A stretch of DNA of 64,000 bases from Calothrix sp. NIES-4105 (GCF_002368415.1 NZ_AP018291.1:248001-312000); one strand, 5' to 3'; numbered from the stretch's first letter, positions 14,526 through 24,495 are shown. Numbers and translations are program-made. Notes: generated by a model not told the origin, from the sequence alone.

Positions 14526-17500
14526 TTACAGGTCGAATAAGCTCAGTTGTTTGGTTGATGTTTTGGTCAGTGGTGTTAGTGCTGGTGTCGGTGTGGAAGG
14601 AGTCGTACTTACTTTTGCTTCAACTTTTATAGTTTCAGCCACACTTGTACTTTGATTCCTTTGTATATACTCAGTTAACCATTCAACGCCTTCGACTGGT
14701 CGTTTTAGTAGCATGTTTACTACTTCTTGACTCAATGTGGTGGCGCCAACACTTTTATCCCGTAACTCCCAAAACTCACCTTTATCATCGTCAACTGTAT
14801 CATTCGACTCATTTGACTCATTCAATTCCTCTGATTCTTCGTTGCTTTCAGCACCTGACGAGACAGCACTATCATGCTCCTTCAAAATAGCTTCGATATC
14901 AGCTAGTCTGTGCTGCACAGTGTCGATTTGTTCCATACCATCGAATTGTTTGTTAACTAACGATTGGCATCTAACAATTTCGACGCGCACGCTATCGATT
15001 TCCCGGCTGAGTTGAATTAGATAGTCGGGTAGCAGTGTAATTAATTCATCAATACTATTGAGTATATTACTTACTTTCAATGGCACTTTAATACCATTGA
15101 TTTTGGTGTCAAAGTCGTAGATAGCATTGAGATGTAGTTTAATTTCTACATCTTTCTTGTAAACATCATACTCCCCATATACACTGAAATTGCGATACTC
15201 ACCCAGTAATGTGGTTAATTGTTTCTTGGCAGCTAATACTAATTTACGATTATTACTAATCGCATCCCCAATTTGAGTCCTTTCTAGTATTGAAGGTATT
15301 CCACCTATTGATGATATATCCTCCTTGACTAATTCAACCTTTGATATAAGATTATCGAGTATCAGTTGCCATTTTCTTGTCTCATATGACAATGAGAATT
15401 GTTGTTGTTCATGGGTATTTAACTGCGATAGTAATATGTTGAGTCCGGAGCGTAGATTTGCTTCTTCCACTAGCAAGGGATTACCAATAGCAAGTGACTT
15501 GACGACATTGAATGAGTAAACAACCTCCTCACAGTTTTCAATTTCATCTTCGTCACCATTGAAGAAATCTTCGATAAACTTCTGCTTCGTTGCCAATGCC
15601 TGCCATCTCAATGCATCCAAACGTTCGGTTATATACCGAATAATGGTGATAGTTTTTACCTTATTGCTTACACCGAGTAGTTCACCGTTACCTTGCCGTT
15701 CTCCGCGACCATTGCGTTGTTTGTCATCAGAAGGGCGCCAGGGAGCATCGAGGTGATGCATGAACTCAATGCCGCGTCTGTGTACATTACAACCAGTACC
15801 AAGTTTACTAGTACTACCGAGTACTATACGAACCTTACCCTGTTCGATAAGTTTGTATAATTTGGGTCGTGAGTCAGCATCCCAATTATGAATGAATTCT
15901 ATTTGTGATGCAGGAATACCGAGTGCTGTAAGTAGTAGTTTCATGTAATCGTATACATTGTACTTATCAGGCTTCGGCGTACTGTAATCACAGAATATTA
16001 GTTGTGTTCGTTTGGTGTGATGGCTGGCCTTCCATATTTGCCATACATTCCATGCACACTCGTGTAATTTACTACCAAGTGCTTCGGATGTTTCACCGAG
16101 TAGGCGTGCAGTTAAGGCGCACTTATTGAAGTCGGTGGTCAACCATAGGTAGTTATCTTCATCTGGCTCAACTTTTCTATCCTCGATATCAGTAGCGCGT
16201 TGGTATGCGTCGCTGAGGAATTTGAGTTGTGCCTCGGACGGTTGAACGACTACATCAATATATTTGGCTTCGGGGATTTCTAGCTGTTTAGCAACTTCGG
16301 GGTGTGTGTGTCGATTTACGATATCTAGGAATTGTTTGCATATCGCACGCAGTGGTTGGAGGTTACAAAAGCTTTTGAATCGCGTGACGACTTTGTATTT
16401 CCCACTTGCTGATATTTCGGCGCCACTGGAGACAACACCGAAATACGACATGAATTTATCGAAGGCACTTGCACCGATTTTATCGAGTTCCCGTGATGCA
16501 AATGTTCTTAACCAAGTGAACACTTCGGTAAGGGAATTATTGATAATAGTTCCAGTGGCGCCAACAGTCTTACCACCATTTTTTATTATGCTATTCAACG
16601 CATTACCACTGACGTGTAACATTTTCATATAATTGTCAGTAGCACGCTGGCTCCAATTGGTAAGGATACCCTTGATATAGCCCATCTTGGTTATTACCGA
16701 TAGATTCTTAAACATTTGAATCTCATCGATGCCAAGCCAATCAATTAGCAAACGTTCAAAGTCAATATGTCCGTCTTTACGTATCGAATTTACTACTTTG
16801 TAGATTCGATGCTCAATAGACCTGAGTGTACGTTGAATTTGTTTTGCGGCACCTCTATCATCACGCTTCACTTCTTCCAAATAATCTTGGAGTATCGCCT
16901 TTTCTCGATTCAGAAATTCGAGTTGATATTCAGTCGATAATGCGAGGGAGAAATATTGAGAATGGGTCAATATTACCCCATCAAAATCAGCACTAGCTAA
17001 TGCAGCAGTAAAGTATTTCCTGTTATCTGCATTCAAGTTATTTAATATCAGGACATTCGCTGTAGGATACAACTTTTTCCAATCATTGAATAACTGTTGC
17101 TCGGTGCCATTCAATGCTACGAGTACGGGACGTTTTGCTAACCCCAACCTGCGACATTCCATAATCGCAGCAATCAGCGTGTACGACTTACCAAATCCAA
17201 CTTCGTGCCCAACAAATGTGGTTCCGCATTGAATTATTCGTGCCACTGCATCCTTTTGCCAAGGTCGCAGCTTGATTAGCGGATTCATGCCTGGAAATGT
17301 CAGATACGAACCATCGTATTTCCTGTCTACGTACACATTGACAGTTTTGTTGTAATGTATACATAATTCAATGCTTCGTTTCTTATCTACCCATATCCAA
17401 TCAGCAAAAGCTTTCTTCAAAAAGTTTGCTTTATTGCGTGCTTCCTCCGTCGCCTTATTTGATGCTTTAACATCAAATTTCTTATCTTTATCGTATAAAG

Positions 17501-19727
17501 TTACACGAGGGTCTTGTTGATTGAGTACGTATTGGAGTATTTCTATACTAGATAAATAGCCAGTACCATATTCAACGGTATCCCTTGAATATCCACTAAC
17601 CACCCAGCACGCTATGTCCTTTGTATCGACTCTGCGTACTTTTGCCCTACTGACACCCATTACTTCCAAGGCAAACTGTTCGTAGTAATTGCTACTTATC
17701 CACCCGGCGCCTGGTTGTGCTTTGATGTGTTTCTTGAACAGTGTTTCTTGTTTGACGGGCGATAATTTATCCCATTTAATACCGAGTGCTTCGATACAAT
17801 CATACTTAATATCACTTGCCGCATTCGGTAACATCGGTAACGGTAATGATGCTTTCAATGCCTCAACATTACGAGGTAATGAATGTTTGGATGCAATATC
17901 CAATTTCTCGACTATATTACCACTGAGGTATGCTTCTTTTAATTCCCATTTTTCAGTAATAGGGTTGAAGTAAGCAAGACTATCATTTTCAAGTAATTCA
18001 ATTACTTCTGATGTTGAATTATTAAGTAATTGGGCAATATATGATAAATCGAATTTACCTTTATTCGCTAGTGATAGTGAAATAGCATCGTAGATATTGG
18101 ATGCAGTAGTTGGCGCCACGCTATATTCAGCGATGCGCTTGTGGAATATATCAGCGACAGTGGATGATTTTTGTTTTTCAAGTCCCCTTACCAGGTAGTA
18201 ATTTGGGTCACTACCGAGTTTATTAACATTTTTCTTATCGTTTACTTTACCCCATTTATAAATGAAATTTTCATACTCCTGCTTCAATTTTTGCTGAAAT
18301 GGTGTAATATCCTCATGATTTGTTTGTGCGTTTATACATTCAATTGTTGCATTACGCAATCTCCAAAATGATTCGATACGCTCTATCTCAATATTTTTGA
18401 TTTTGACTAAGTTTGAACGTTGACGTTGATAAACCCGCCCGTTATGTAGGCAGAATGTCATTTCTTTGACATGCTGTAGTTCAGGAGGAATGGGAATTAC
18501 ATCATTTTTCAATGTGTCATGAACATAACACTTATCAATTTTAATAGCATCAATGGCGCTTTGGTTATCTCGTCCATCACCGAGTAATGCAAAACCATCA
18601 CCATATAATTGATTTACTGTTGCACTACCGAATAAATGTTGAATGCCTGCATATATTTTGTCTTTTAATTCTGCATGTCTAATACTGCCTGGATTGTCAT
18701 TGATTTGTTTTTGATATTGTAGGTCATGCTTTCTGCCATTGAATTCCTTGTGGTAGTATTCATTAAGATATGCTTCGCTAATTTCACCCTTATCATCAGG
18801 TTGCCAGTTTTGAGGGTCAATGATAACTTTCTTGCTAGTAACCCATATTGGTAATGGTTCATCAACAGCACTTTCAACAGGTTCAATTTTCTGGAATAAT
18901 AGAAAGTCGGTAGTAACCTGTGTGTTCGCTACCTCTTTGAATGCCGTATTGGGCAATCTGAATGCAGTTACTAATTTTAATTCCTTGCTCAAATATTCCC
19001 GAAATCTTTCACTTCCTGGTGCATCAAGAGTATAACTCGACGTTATAATGCCGATTAACCCGCCGATACGTACTAGTTTTGCGAGTTTGGCAAGGAAGTA
19101 ATTATGTATTTTCAGCCCCAGGTGATCAAATTCGGGGTCGCTAATGCCCAAACTACCAAATGGCACATTTGATACAGCCAAGTCGAAATAGTTATGTGGT
19201 AATTGGCAGCGCTCGAATGGCAAGTTATGAATTACCGCGCGTGGATAAAGGTATTGCGCTATCGCGGCGGAGGTGGGGTCAATTTCTACCCCGTATAGTT
19301 CACTTTTTTCGAGATAATGAGGTTTCATTCCCCCGAAGAATAACCCCGTTCCACATGCTGGCTCTAATATCCGACCGTTTTTGAACTCCGTTTTATGGAT
19401 TACATTCCATATAGCTCGAATTATTGCTGGGTCAGTGTAGTGTGCATTGAGCGTCAACGCTGCTGCATCTTTATACCCTGTTTCACCTAATAATTCTTTG
19501 AGTCGAGATTGTGCGTCACGCTCCCATCCTTGTGGGTCGAGTTTGAAAACTGGCGCCAAGCTACCCCATCCACTGAACGATGCAAGGTCTATTAATTGTT
19601 CGCGTGTCGGTTCATTCCCCAATTTTTGTAACTTTTTCAGTGTTAATAGCGCGCGCTCGTTTCTACCCCATCGTTCTTTGGGTGAAGACTTGAGGTTTGA
19701 TTCAATAACAGAAGTGGTGGTATACAT
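14526..19727 (-). CDS. Giant N6-adenine methyltransferase-SNF2-type helicase fusion (DarB-like)
   Basis: 1733 residues. The N-terminal methyltransferase has motif I ILEPACGTGLF (120-130) and motif IV NVPF (187-190), a variant of NPPF. A superfamily 2 helicase follows: Walker A GHEVGFGKSYT near 840, DEIQ near 1004, and motif VI QRNGRGERQGNG near 1345. A coiled-coil region and an acidic Glu/Ser/Asn linker precede the C-terminus. Similar fusions are carried by phages and conjugative elements; P1 DarB is one and protects DNA from type I restriction. The last residues, TKQLSLFDL, form a bacterial sliding-clamp-binding motif. The start is supported by GGGGAG about 5 nt before the ATG and a promoter motif at 19765-19781. 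An antirestriction role is inferred. Confidence 0.85.
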   Translation of the reverse strand: MYTTTSVIESNLKSSPKERWGRNERALLTLKKLQKLGNEPTREQLIDLASFSGWGSLAPVFKLDPQGWERDAQSRLKELLGETGYKDAAALTLNAHYTDPAIIRAIWNVIHKTEFKNGRILEPACGTGLFFGGMKPHYLEKSELYGVEIDPTSAAIAQYLYPRAVIHNLPFERCQLPHNYFDLAVSNVPFGSLGISDPEFDHLGLKIHNYFLAKLAKLVRIGGLIGIITSSYTLDAPGSERFREYLSKELKLVTAFRLPNTAFKEVANTQVTTDFLLFQKIEPVESAVDEPLPIWVTSKKVIIDPQNWQPDDKGEISEAYLNEYYHKEFNGRKHDLQYQKQINDNPGSIRHAELKDKIYAGIQHLFGSATVNQLYGDGFALLGDGRDNQSAIDAIKIDKCYVHDTLKNDVIPIPPELQHVKEMTFCLHNGRVYQRQRSNLVKIKNIEIERIESFWRLRNATIECINAQTNHEDITPFQQKLKQEYENFIYKWGKVNDKKNVNKLGSDPNYYLVRGLEKQKSSTVADIFHKRIAEYSVAPTTASNIYDAISLSLANKGKFDLSYIAQLLNNSTSEVIELLENDSLAYFNPITEKWELKEAYLSGNIVEKLDIASKHSLPRNVEALKASLPLPMLPNAASDIKYDCIEALGIKWDKLSPVKQETLFKKHIKAQPGAGWISSNYYEQFALEVMGVSRAKVRRVDTKDIACWVVSGYSRDTVEYGTGYLSSIEILQYVLNQQDPRVTLYDKDKKFDVKASNKATEEARNKANFLKKAFADWIWVDKKRSIELCIHYNKTVNVYVDRKYDGSYLTFPGMNPLIKLRPWQKDAVARIIQCGTTFVGHEVGFGKSYTLIAAIMECRRLGLAKRPVLVALNGTEQQLFNDWKKLYPTANVLILNNLNADNRKYFTAALASADFDGVILTHSQYFSLALSTEYQLEFLNREKAILQDYLEEVKRDDRGAAKQIQRTLRSIEHRIYKVVNSIRKDGHIDFERLLIDWLGIDEIQMFKNLSVITKMGYIKGILTNWSQRATDNYMKMLHVSGNALNSIIKNGGKTVGATGTIINNSLTEVFTWLRTFASRELDKIGASAFDKFMSYFGVVSSGAEISASGKYKVVTRFKSFCNLQPLRAICKQFLDIVNRHTHPEVAKQLEIPEAKYIDVVVQPSEAQLKFLSDAYQRATDIEDRKVEPDEDNYLWLTTDFNKCALTARLLGETSEALGSKLHECAWNVWQIWKASHHTKRTQLIFCDYSTPKPDKYNVYDYMKLLLTALGIPASQIEFIHNWDADSRPKLYKLIEQGKVRIVLGSTSKLGTGCNVHRRGIEFMHHLDAPWRPSDDKQRNGRGERQGNGELLGVSNKVKTITIIRYITERLDALRWQALATKQKFIEDFFNGDEDEIENCEEVVYSFNVVKSLAIGNPLLVEEANLRSGLNILLSQLNTHEQQQFSLSYETRKWQLILDNLISKVELVKEDISSIGGIPSILERTQIGDAISNNRKLVLAAKKQLTTLLGEYRNFSVYGEYDVYKKDVEIKLHLNAIYDFDTKINGIKVPLKVSNILNSIDELITLLPDYLIQLSREIDSVRVEIVRCQSLVNKQFDGMEQIDTVQHRLADIEAILKEHDSAVSSGAESNEESEELNESNESNDTVDDDKGEFWELRDKSVGATTLSQEVVNMLLKRPVEGVEWLTEYIQRNQSTSVAETIKVEAKVSTTPSTPTPALTPLTKTSTKQLSLFDL

Positions 19728-19764
19728 AATACTCCCCTTAATTTTTGGGTGTATGTGTATATCA

Positions 19765-19781
19765 CTAGTTATTAAATTGAA
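19765..19781 (-). promoter_or_regulatory. Promoter-like motif upstream of the methyltransferase-helicase
   Basis: Minus strand: TTCAATTTAATAACTAG followed by ATATACACATACAC. It lies 38-54 bp before the start and has one of the clearest TACACAT elements in the set. Confidence 0.45.
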
Positions 19782-19793
19782 ATATTATAGATA

Positions 19794-20036
19794 CTACATT
19801 GCAATACCGAATCCCTGTTTTTGTGCTTTTTCGGGGGATAGTCCATGCGACATCAAGTACCTCACCTCACCCGATGGTTGGACATAATATTTCGCCTCAA
19901 AGTTGGCGCCATTGATAACTATGAACCTTCCTTCCTTCGCTTCTTCGACTTCATATTGAATGTGCGCCACATTATAATCGCCTTCCACTGCGAGGATATC
20001 TTCTAAGATGTCGGGTGAATTAATATACCTTGCCAT
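19794..20036 (-). CDS. Small hypothetical protein
   Basis: 80 residues, family not recognised. It is rich in Glu, Tyr and Val, with a C-terminal helix (SHGLSPEKAQKQGFGIAM). No zinc or membrane motif. It lies between the clamp-loader terminator hairpin (20081-20128) and the promoter of the methyltransferase-helicase. Real but of unknown role. Confidence 0.45.
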   Translation of the reverse strand: MARYINSPDILEDILAVEGDYNVAHIQYEVEEAKEGRFIVINGANFEAKYYVQPSGEVRYLMSHGLSPEKAQKQGFGIAM

Positions 20037-20080
20037 AAAATATACTGGGTATTAAGTATATTTATACTAGTATATTATAC

Positions 20081-20128
20081 AAAAAAAGAAAATAGTATCG
20101 GAGTGGCTCTTGAGAGACACACCGATAG
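20081..20128 (-). terminator. Rho-independent terminator after the clamp-loader genes
   Basis: On the minus strand an imperfect stem (ATCGGTGTG...CACTCCGAT) with loop TCTCAAGA is followed within 15 nt by TTTTCTTTTTTT. It lies just past the stop of the delta-prime gene. A related hairpin with the same loop is at 35029-35064. Confidence 0.6.
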
Positions 20129-20133
20129 ATGCG

Positions 20134-20952
20134 CTACATAGGAATAAGTAGGTTATCCCAAACAGCGTGCGCCGAAACTTTATCGATAAACTGTACGGCA
20201 GCAGTGCATTTGCCAAGTAGGTGGGGGTCTTTAAGGCTGGTCCACCATGTTACACCGAGTAGTTGCAGTAGTAGTAGCTGCGATGAGTGGTCGAGTTTAC
20301 TGATTTCATTGCTGTGGTTCAATGCCTCGCACGTTGTTTTGGGAGGGGTGGATAGGTTTTCAATAAATGGTGATAGCTCATCCCATACTTCGAGTATTTG
20401 TAGTGCCCTACCCGGACTACCATATGAAGCACTAATTATTGCCTCATGTACATTTGAATGACCGTTATTTTCCAGTACTGTAACTACTTCATCATTGGAT
20501 AACTGTTTAAAATCGATACGATGACACCTGCTATTGATGGTGGGTAGCATTTCATGATTCGATACAATTATTATCGTGATATATGATGGTGGTTCTTCGA
20601 GTGTTTTCAATATTGCATTGCTGCATTTTTCTGATAACCCACCTTCTGCATTAATGATTACTACCTTCCGAGTTCCAATAGCTGGTTTGGTGGCACACCA
20701 TGCGGATGCTTCCCGCATTTGTTCAATTTTGATGGTAGGTTTATTAGTAGTGGCACCTTCTGGTAGGACTACCAATAATTCGTACTTCGACTTGATTAGA
20801 TATTGAGCGAATAGTAAGGTCGCTTTGAATTTACCGATACCCGATATCCCAGTAAATAGGTATGCGGGTGCAATATTACCAGCATTGATAATATTTTGTA
20901 GCATTGTTATAGCTACTTCGTTCCCGATTATCTCATTAAATAATGTGTTCAT
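20134..20952 (-). CDS. holB: DNA polymerase III delta-prime-like clamp-loader subunit
   Basis: 272 residues. An AAA+ clamp-loader fold: IIGNEVAITMLQNIINAGNIAPAYLFTG, then a P-loop GISGIGKF, KVVIINAEGGLSEKCSNAILKTLEEPP and NSRCHRIDF with the SRC arginine motif. The P-loop ends in GKF rather than GKS/T and the DExx box is replaced by NAEG, so ATP hydrolysis is doubtful, as in typical delta-prime. It lacks a recognisable zinc module, and at 272 residues is shorter than chromosomal HolB. It overlaps the delta gene by 17 bp, consistent with coupled synthesis of two clamp-loader subunits. Confidence 0.85.
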   Translation of the reverse strand: MNTLFNEIIGNEVAITMLQNIINAGNIAPAYLFTGISGIGKFKATLLFAQYLIKSKYELLVVLPEGATTNKPTIKIEQMREASAWCATKPAIGTRKVVIINAEGGLSEKCSNAILKTLEEPPSYITIIIVSNHEMLPTINSRCHRIDFKQLSNDEVVTVLENNGHSNVHEAIISASYGSPGRALQILEVWDELSPFIENLSTPPKTTCEALNHSNEISKLDHSSQLLLLQLLGVTWWTSLKDPHLLGKCTAAVQFIDKVSAHAVWDNLLIPM

Positions 20953-21895
20953 TGCTTAACTTAGTCATTTCTACTATACGGGTGATTAGTGAATTATTTG
21001 AGGCGCCTGTTTTTAACTCATATTCGAGTTTAACGAGTACCGCTAATATATTACGCAGTCGTAATAATGAACAACTGCGAACTTCCTGTTTGAGGAAATA
21101 AATCCTCGAAGGGTTATAAACATTCGCAATTGATGCTATTTCTACATCACTTTTATTTTCGATGATTCCCGCTTTGACGGCAACCCATGTACGGAAACAT
21201 GTTTGTAATGCAGCGGTAATTTGCAGTGGGTGTGTATTTTCCAGTTGATTCAATTTACTATATGCGTCCTCTGTTTTACCATCAAGGCAGTACTTAGCTA
21301 ACTGAATCGAATTGCTGTAATTATTACTAACTAGTTCTTGCAAAGCCTCAATTTCTACATTATCTTTATCTCCTACGTATAATTTTATTTTAGTCAATTC
21401 TGAGTTGATGAGTTCGCTGTTGGTGCCGATATTTTCAACCAAATATTGAATTGCTTCATTTGAAAGGTTGAATCCTTTCATAATAGCAGCGTCTTTTATA
21501 TAGGTCGATAATTCGCGTGTATTCCATTCAGAAATACGTAGGAACTCTTGCATTTTCCCATATTTGAGTAATTCCTTTACTACTACTGTGTTACTAGCAG
21601 GTTTTTTGCTAGTAGTAATGAGTAGTATGTTGCCAGAAGGTGCCATTTCTAATTTACCTTTGATAATCTTTTTAGTATTGTCAGCATCTTTGAATAAGCA
21701 GTCATTTGACACATGAATTATTTTACTATCACCCATGAGTGGAGGTGTAAGCAATTCATTGACCACTGCTTGAGCATTACTATCATCGGGAAGTAGATGA
21801 TAGTTTAGCACTTCGTTATCCAATGTGCTTTTGATTTCCTCAACACGTCGCTTCATGTTGAATTGGTCATCACCGTATAATATGTATACTCGCAT
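20936..21895 (-). CDS. holA: DNA polymerase III delta-like clamp-loader subunit
   Basis: 319 residues. The opening VYILYGDDQFNMKRRVEEI, then LLTPPLMGDSKIIHV, and the later ELIN-SELTKIKLYVGD and SIQLAKYCLDG-K-EDAY follow the HolA pattern. These correspond to the degenerate AAA+ domain, the lid and the C-terminal collar helices. HolA opens the sliding clamp. It is followed by delta-prime with a 17-bp overlap and preceded by a promoter-like motif at 21934-21949. Length is close to chromosomal HolA (about 330-340). Confidence 0.85.
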   Translation of the reverse strand: MRVYILYGDDQFNMKRRVEEIKSTLDNEVLNYHLLPDDSNAQAVVNELLTPPLMGDSKIIHVSNDCLFKDADNTKKIIKGKLEMAPSGNILLITTSKKPASNTVVVKELLKYGKMQEFLRISEWNTRELSTYIKDAAIMKGFNLSNEAIQYLVENIGTNSELINSELTKIKLYVGDKDNVEIEALQELVSNNYSNSIQLAKYCLDGKTEDAYSKLNQLENTHPLQITAALQTCFRTWVAVKAGIIENKSDVEIASIANVYNPSRIYFLKQEVRSCSLLRLRNILAVLVKLEYELKTGASNNSLITRIVEMTKLSNEHII

Positions 21896-21933
21896 ATTTT
21901 TGTAATAAATGTTAATTATATATGTGTAATACC

Positions 21934-21949
21934 AGCTATTAGCATTGAA
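21934..21949 (-). promoter_or_regulatory. Promoter-like motif upstream of holA-holB
   Basis: Minus strand: TTCAATGCTAATAGCT, then TTACACATATATAATT 15 nt after TTCAAT. It lies about 40-55 bp from the holA start. Confidence 0.45.
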
Positions 21950-21971
21950 TTAATAGCTAGTATGTTATGGG

Positions 21972-22649
21972 TCATTCATTCCTGAGTTTTCTTAATTGTT
22001 CAATAGTATCGATGTAGTTGAGTGCCGCTTCGATACCACCATCTTTGAATGCAATACTTGTTAATATGAAATCCGATTCGGTGGCGCCTTTCTCGTTTAA
22101 CATATTGATAAGCACAGTTGGCAATTCAATATTTCCAACCTTTGAAGTTTGGGATAGTTCCTGTTCGTTAATTCCCTTTTCTTGTAGTTTGCGAGATGGA
22201 AACGTTAACTTCTGTTGGTTCGTTTCGAGGGACTTAGCATTAATTCGACATATCTTGTTCCTATTTTTTGGGCGCCGAATTCGGTGTTTAACTATCACAG
22301 GGTTTTCGGGGAATTTTATTTCATAATGTTGGGGGATATCGAGTGATAGTTGTCCATATAAGTTATAATTAGTGTACCTTTGTGGGGGTAAAATATCACA
22401 TTTATATTCACCACTTTTAATTGGATGTCCGCTGAAGCGCAGTACGACTTTAATTGTATGTTTAATTTTAGTAGCAATATACTTCTCATCTGGTAATAGT
22501 ATTCTGTTTGCTTCTTCTGTCCATTCAATTTCAATAGTGCGTGTACCAGCAAGAATTGTGAATACTCGATAATGATGATGCGGACGTGTGGCGAGGAAAT
22601 TATTAAGCCACTCCCTTTGCTTTTTATTGAGTTGATTTTCTTTTCCCAT
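21972..22649 (-). CDS. Hypothetical protein co-transcribed with the family B polymerase
   Basis: 225 residues, family not recognised. The N-terminus is helical and basic (NQLNKKQREWLNNFLATRPHHH), the middle is beta-rich, a basic stretch follows (KHRIRRPKNRNKICR), and the C-terminal helices contain LPTVLINMLNEKGA. It begins 1 bp after the polymerase stop, so the two are almost certainly one transcript. The segment NQQKLTF could be a weak clamp-binding-like sequence, but I do not rely on it. A replication accessory role is suggested by position only. Confidence 0.55.
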   Translation of the reverse strand: MGKENQLNKKQREWLNNFLATRPHHHYRVFTILAGTRTIEIEWTEEANRILLPDEKYIATKIKHTIKVVLRFSGHPIKSGEYKCDILPPQRYTNYNLYGQLSLDIPQHYEIKFPENPVIVKHRIRRPKNRNKICRINAKSLETNQQKLTFPSRKLQEKGINEQELSQTSKVGNIELPTVLINMLNEKGATESDFILTSIAFKDGGIEAALNYIDTIEQLRKLRNE

Positions 22650-22650
22650 A

Positions 22651-24459
22651 TTAAAATAAACTTAGCTGTTGTACTGACCCACCGAGTAATTTTTCTGGTG
22701 CAATGATTTGAAGCAATTCTGCGCGTTTTGCATTGATTAACTGGGTGTAATAGGATTTGGAGTAATTACCAGAGGTGCAGATACCATTGACTCCGGTGTA
22801 GTAGGTAACGAATTGCTTGGGTTTACCGATTTTGAGTAATTCAATTTCGCTCTCTCTGATACGGCGCCGAATTACGAGTTTGTCGATAGGGTAGTTACCT
22901 GATTGAATTTGTGAAGAAAGCGATTTGTGGTATTCCTCAGCAGCTTCATAACTTTCAAGGAAATGAGTAAGGTATTGAATTGGGTGTTCGTTCTCTATTT
23001 TCGATTTGGCTCGACTACTCCATGAACCTTTTTTGACTACTTTATCTTCGGGTGTCCAGAGTAGATAATTTTTACACCCGTTTCCCGGTACATACATAGC
23101 TTTAGCAAAGTTTTCGAGTTTAATAGTGATACCCTGCGGCAGCTTTGCGATTAACTGTTGATGTACCGAGTGCGGGTCATCGTGCATGAAGTAGATACCA
23201 TCAGTATCGTATTCAATGATTGTTGCATCCATTTCTTGAATGATTTGGAGCATGAATTTGAGTAGGCGCCGGGAGTACGCACAAACGAGTGCAGCTGCTA
23301 CCATGTCATTGAAAGCGAGTTTGCCAGTACCGAGTAGACCATAGTAGCAATTGAGTATATTTTTTAACGCTTTTTGTCGATTACTGAGTTCGGGTATAGC
23401 TATAATGCGTTCGCGTTCACCCCTGAAATATTCAATCATTGCGAGTGATATTTCATCGATGTCGTACTTTGAGTGAAGTCCATAATTCCAAATTATCCAG
23501 GAGTGCATACCACTGATATCCACCTGGGCAATAGGTTTTGTGTGGTATAACCCAGTCAAGGCGCCTGCTAACCCACCTTGAAACTGCAATTTTTGTTCTG
23601 GTTCAGGATATTTTTTACAGGCTAGTTGTAACCCTCTACTCCATTTGCTGCCTGCACCCAGTAGGGTTAACATATCCAATCCTGTGTTGGGTGCTATATA
23701 TTTTTCATAATAGAAATCTGGTACTATTTTCGATGCGACAAGTGCTGTGTCTTCGAGGTCGAGTCGAAGGTATTTCTCAATTTGTGCCCACCCGTTTGAC
23801 CCCTCACCTTCATTCCAGCATCGAAGAATTTCTTCATATTCGAGTTCTAACCTTCGCTCATGCCGTAACCCCATATCGATGGGTACTTGTTTTAGTGATT
23901 TGCTATCACTAAGCTGGCGCCGATTACTATCCCATCGCAGTACACATATGTATACATCAACGTGTTCAATATTGTGTTGTATGGATATGGGGTGTACCTC
24001 TAATGGTTCATACCCGTATGGTATTGCGGTGGATACCCTGATTTTTCTACCACCAATTTTGAAAGGGTGTTTGATGCCATATATTTCGCATCGCTTTATA
24101 ATAAATGGTAGGTCAAAACTGATTCCATTATAAGTGAATAATATTTCTGGTTTTGTTTTACTAATAAGTGAGATGAAACCTTTTAATATTTTGCGCTCAT
24201 CTAGATGCATCAGTATGTTGACATTTTTTGACTGGTCACGGGTGCCAATTGCGTATATTCTATCAGCGACAGGGTTGAGTCCGCTCGTTTCGATATCGAC
24301 TATTGTGGTATCTAATTCAACGTAATCTTTGATATTATGGTGGGGTCGCCACGGTTTATTAGATTTTCGCTTATACTTCCAGAATATATCTAGTTTTTCT
24401 TCATCAACAATAAGCTTATTATTGACTTTACGAACTAAGTTTCGATGGTTGTATGTCAT
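22651..24459 (-). CDS. polB: Family B DNA polymerase with 3'-5' exonuclease and clamp-binding tail
   Basis: 602 residues. Exonuclease motifs: ExoI VDIETSG (D55, E57), ExoII YNGISFD (N111, D116), ExoIII YLRLD (Y230, D234). Polymerase motifs: A VDISGMHSWII (D314), B K366-x3-NCYYG, C EYDTDG (D418, D420). All catalytic Asp residues are present, so proofreading and synthesis are both likely. It is short for a family B enzyme (E. coli Pol II is 783). The C-terminus SVQQLSLF is a consensus bacterial beta-clamp-binding motif, matching the clamp encoded at 25827-27146. No terminal-protein (protein-priming) insertion is evident by eye. A promoter-like motif lies at 24496-24513. Confidence 0.9.
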   Translation of the reverse strand: MTYNHRNLVRKVNNKLIVDEEKLDIFWKYKRKSNKPWRPHHNIKDYVELDTTIVDIETSGLNPVADRIYAIGTRDQSKNVNILMHLDERKILKGFISLISKTKPEILFTYNGISFDLPFIIKRCEIYGIKHPFKIGGRKIRVSTAIPYGYEPLEVHPISIQHNIEHVDVYICVLRWDSNRRQLSDSKSLKQVPIDMGLRHERRLELEYEEILRCWNEGEGSNGWAQIEKYLRLDLEDTALVASKIVPDFYYEKYIAPNTGLDMLTLLGAGSKWSRGLQLACKKYPEPEQKLQFQGGLAGALTGLYHTKPIAQVDISGMHSWIIWNYGLHSKYDIDEISLAMIEYFRGERERIIAIPELSNRQKALKNILNCYYGLLGTGKLAFNDMVAAALVCAYSRRLLKFMLQIIQEMDATIIEYDTDGIYFMHDDPHSVHQQLIAKLPQGITIKLENFAKAMYVPGNGCKNYLLWTPEDKVVKKGSWSSRAKSKIENEHPIQYLTHFLESYEAAEEYHKSLSSQIQSGNYPIDKLVIRRRIRESEIELLKIGKPKQFVTYYTGVNGICTSGNYSKSYYTQLINAKRAELLQIIAPEKLLGGSVQQLSLF

Positions 24460-24495
24460 AATATATTTGATATATTTTTTTAATATACATTTGAT

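Noticed and set aside
14645-19887. Many plus-strand ORFs inside the methyltransferase-helicase gene
   Set aside because: All are shadows of a well-supported reading frame on the other strand.
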